Shown in pieces: positions 50,333-50,365 of a stretch of DNA of 50,365 nt; position 1 is the first letter of the stretch; each line of letters opens with the position of its first letter. The stretch is taken from the NCBI GenBank assembly GCA_964435165.1, contig CAYSXY010000012.1, positions 1 through 50,365 on the forward strand, written 5' to 3'. The notes beneath the pieces are model-generated. The model was not told where the DNA came from and searched no databases. It worked only from the letters and a program-made list of their open reading frames with translations. This stretch comes from CAYSXY01 sp964435165 (GTDB lineage Bacteria > Pseudomonadota > Alphaproteobacteria > Rickettsiales > RI-342). The translations under genes and the position numbers were made by a program.

Positions 50333-50365
50333 CCATGTCCTGCACGGCGAAGTTATCGGGGATGG
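50310..50365 (-). CDS. 3' end of an upstream gene (partial, product unknown)
   Basis: Reading the minus strand in from the window edge gives IPDNFAVQDMDDDDYPF then TAG at 50310-50312. The acidic tail ending in two aromatic residues resembles a chemoreceptor C-terminus, where a short aromatic end binds CheR, and the overlapping gene is Aer-like, so a chemotaxis protein is a reasonable guess. Only 17 codons are visible, so this stays a guess. Confidence 0.5.
   Translation of the reverse strand, partial: IPDNFAVQDMDDDDYPF

Noticed and set aside
1..50365. CRISPR array, prophage or transposase gene
   Set aside because: No regularly spaced direct repeats and no phage, integrase or transposase-like proteins were seen in the frames read.

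Overview
The window looks like chromosome of a motile, PHB-storing Gram-negative alphaproteobacterium. The evidence is a fliF-fliG-fliH-fliN-motA-flbD-flhA-flhF-flhG flagellar cluster with an FlbD-type sigma-54 activator, a PhaR-type regulator beside polyhydroxyalkanoate genes, UbiA, and alphaproteobacterial-looking SerC. FlhF and FlhG suggest polar flagellation. I cannot fix the family. No phage, CRISPR array or transposase gene is visible. Base composition looks moderate and even; I did not compute it.

Layout. (1) 147-10364, minus strand: nine flagellar genes from fliF to flhG with gaps of at most about 24 bases or a 1-base overlap, so very probably one transcript, building the MS ring, rotor switch, export gate, stator and the FlhF/FlhG placement system. 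(2) 10365-14371: a MarR-family regulator, an M17 leucyl aminopeptidase, a small lipoprotein, a possible 58-residue membrane protein, a VOC protein and tRNA-Ser(GGA), separated by spacers rich in palindromes. (3) 14372-22954: a PLP aminotransferase, then on the minus strand the translation block rpmI-rplT and pheS-pheT-lepA-GDPD, the last four joined by 4- to 8-base overlaps. (4) 23168-26356, plus strand: a Bax-inhibitor-1 family membrane protein and two paralogous prepilin-like secreted proteins, lying between infC and rpmI, genes that are usually adjacent. (5) 26435-29006, minus: infC and thrS.

(6) 29224-38962: two glycosyltransferases, an alpha/beta hydrolase, a membrane-anchored spermidine-synthase-like protein, serC and serA (serine biosynthesis), and a GT87-like membrane protein. 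(7) 39000-43407: a PHB module with phaR divergent from a PhaE/PhaM-like small protein, an overlapping short PHA synthase, phaA (beta-ketothiolase) and phaB (acetoacetyl-CoA reductase), together sufficient for acetyl-CoA to PHB. (8) 43502-50365: a GT4 glycosyltransferase, a PAS-GGDEF-EAL protein, ubiA, rsmE, an Acidithiobacillus-type gshA, a PAS-only Aer-like protein and the last codons of one more gene.

The most unusual non-coding content is a 274-bp MITE-like element with 25-bp perfect terminal inverted repeats wedged between rsmE and gshA; a three-copy dispersed hairpin with an invariant-looking loop (near fliF/marR, before serC, between serC and serA); a 120-bp imperfect palindrome between phaA and phaB; and a 17-bp perfect palindrome that includes the CCA end of tRNA-Ser. 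The most interesting protein-level content is the overlapping two-gene PHA synthase and the orphan prepilin pair. Nothing here amounts to a clearly new defence or mobile system.
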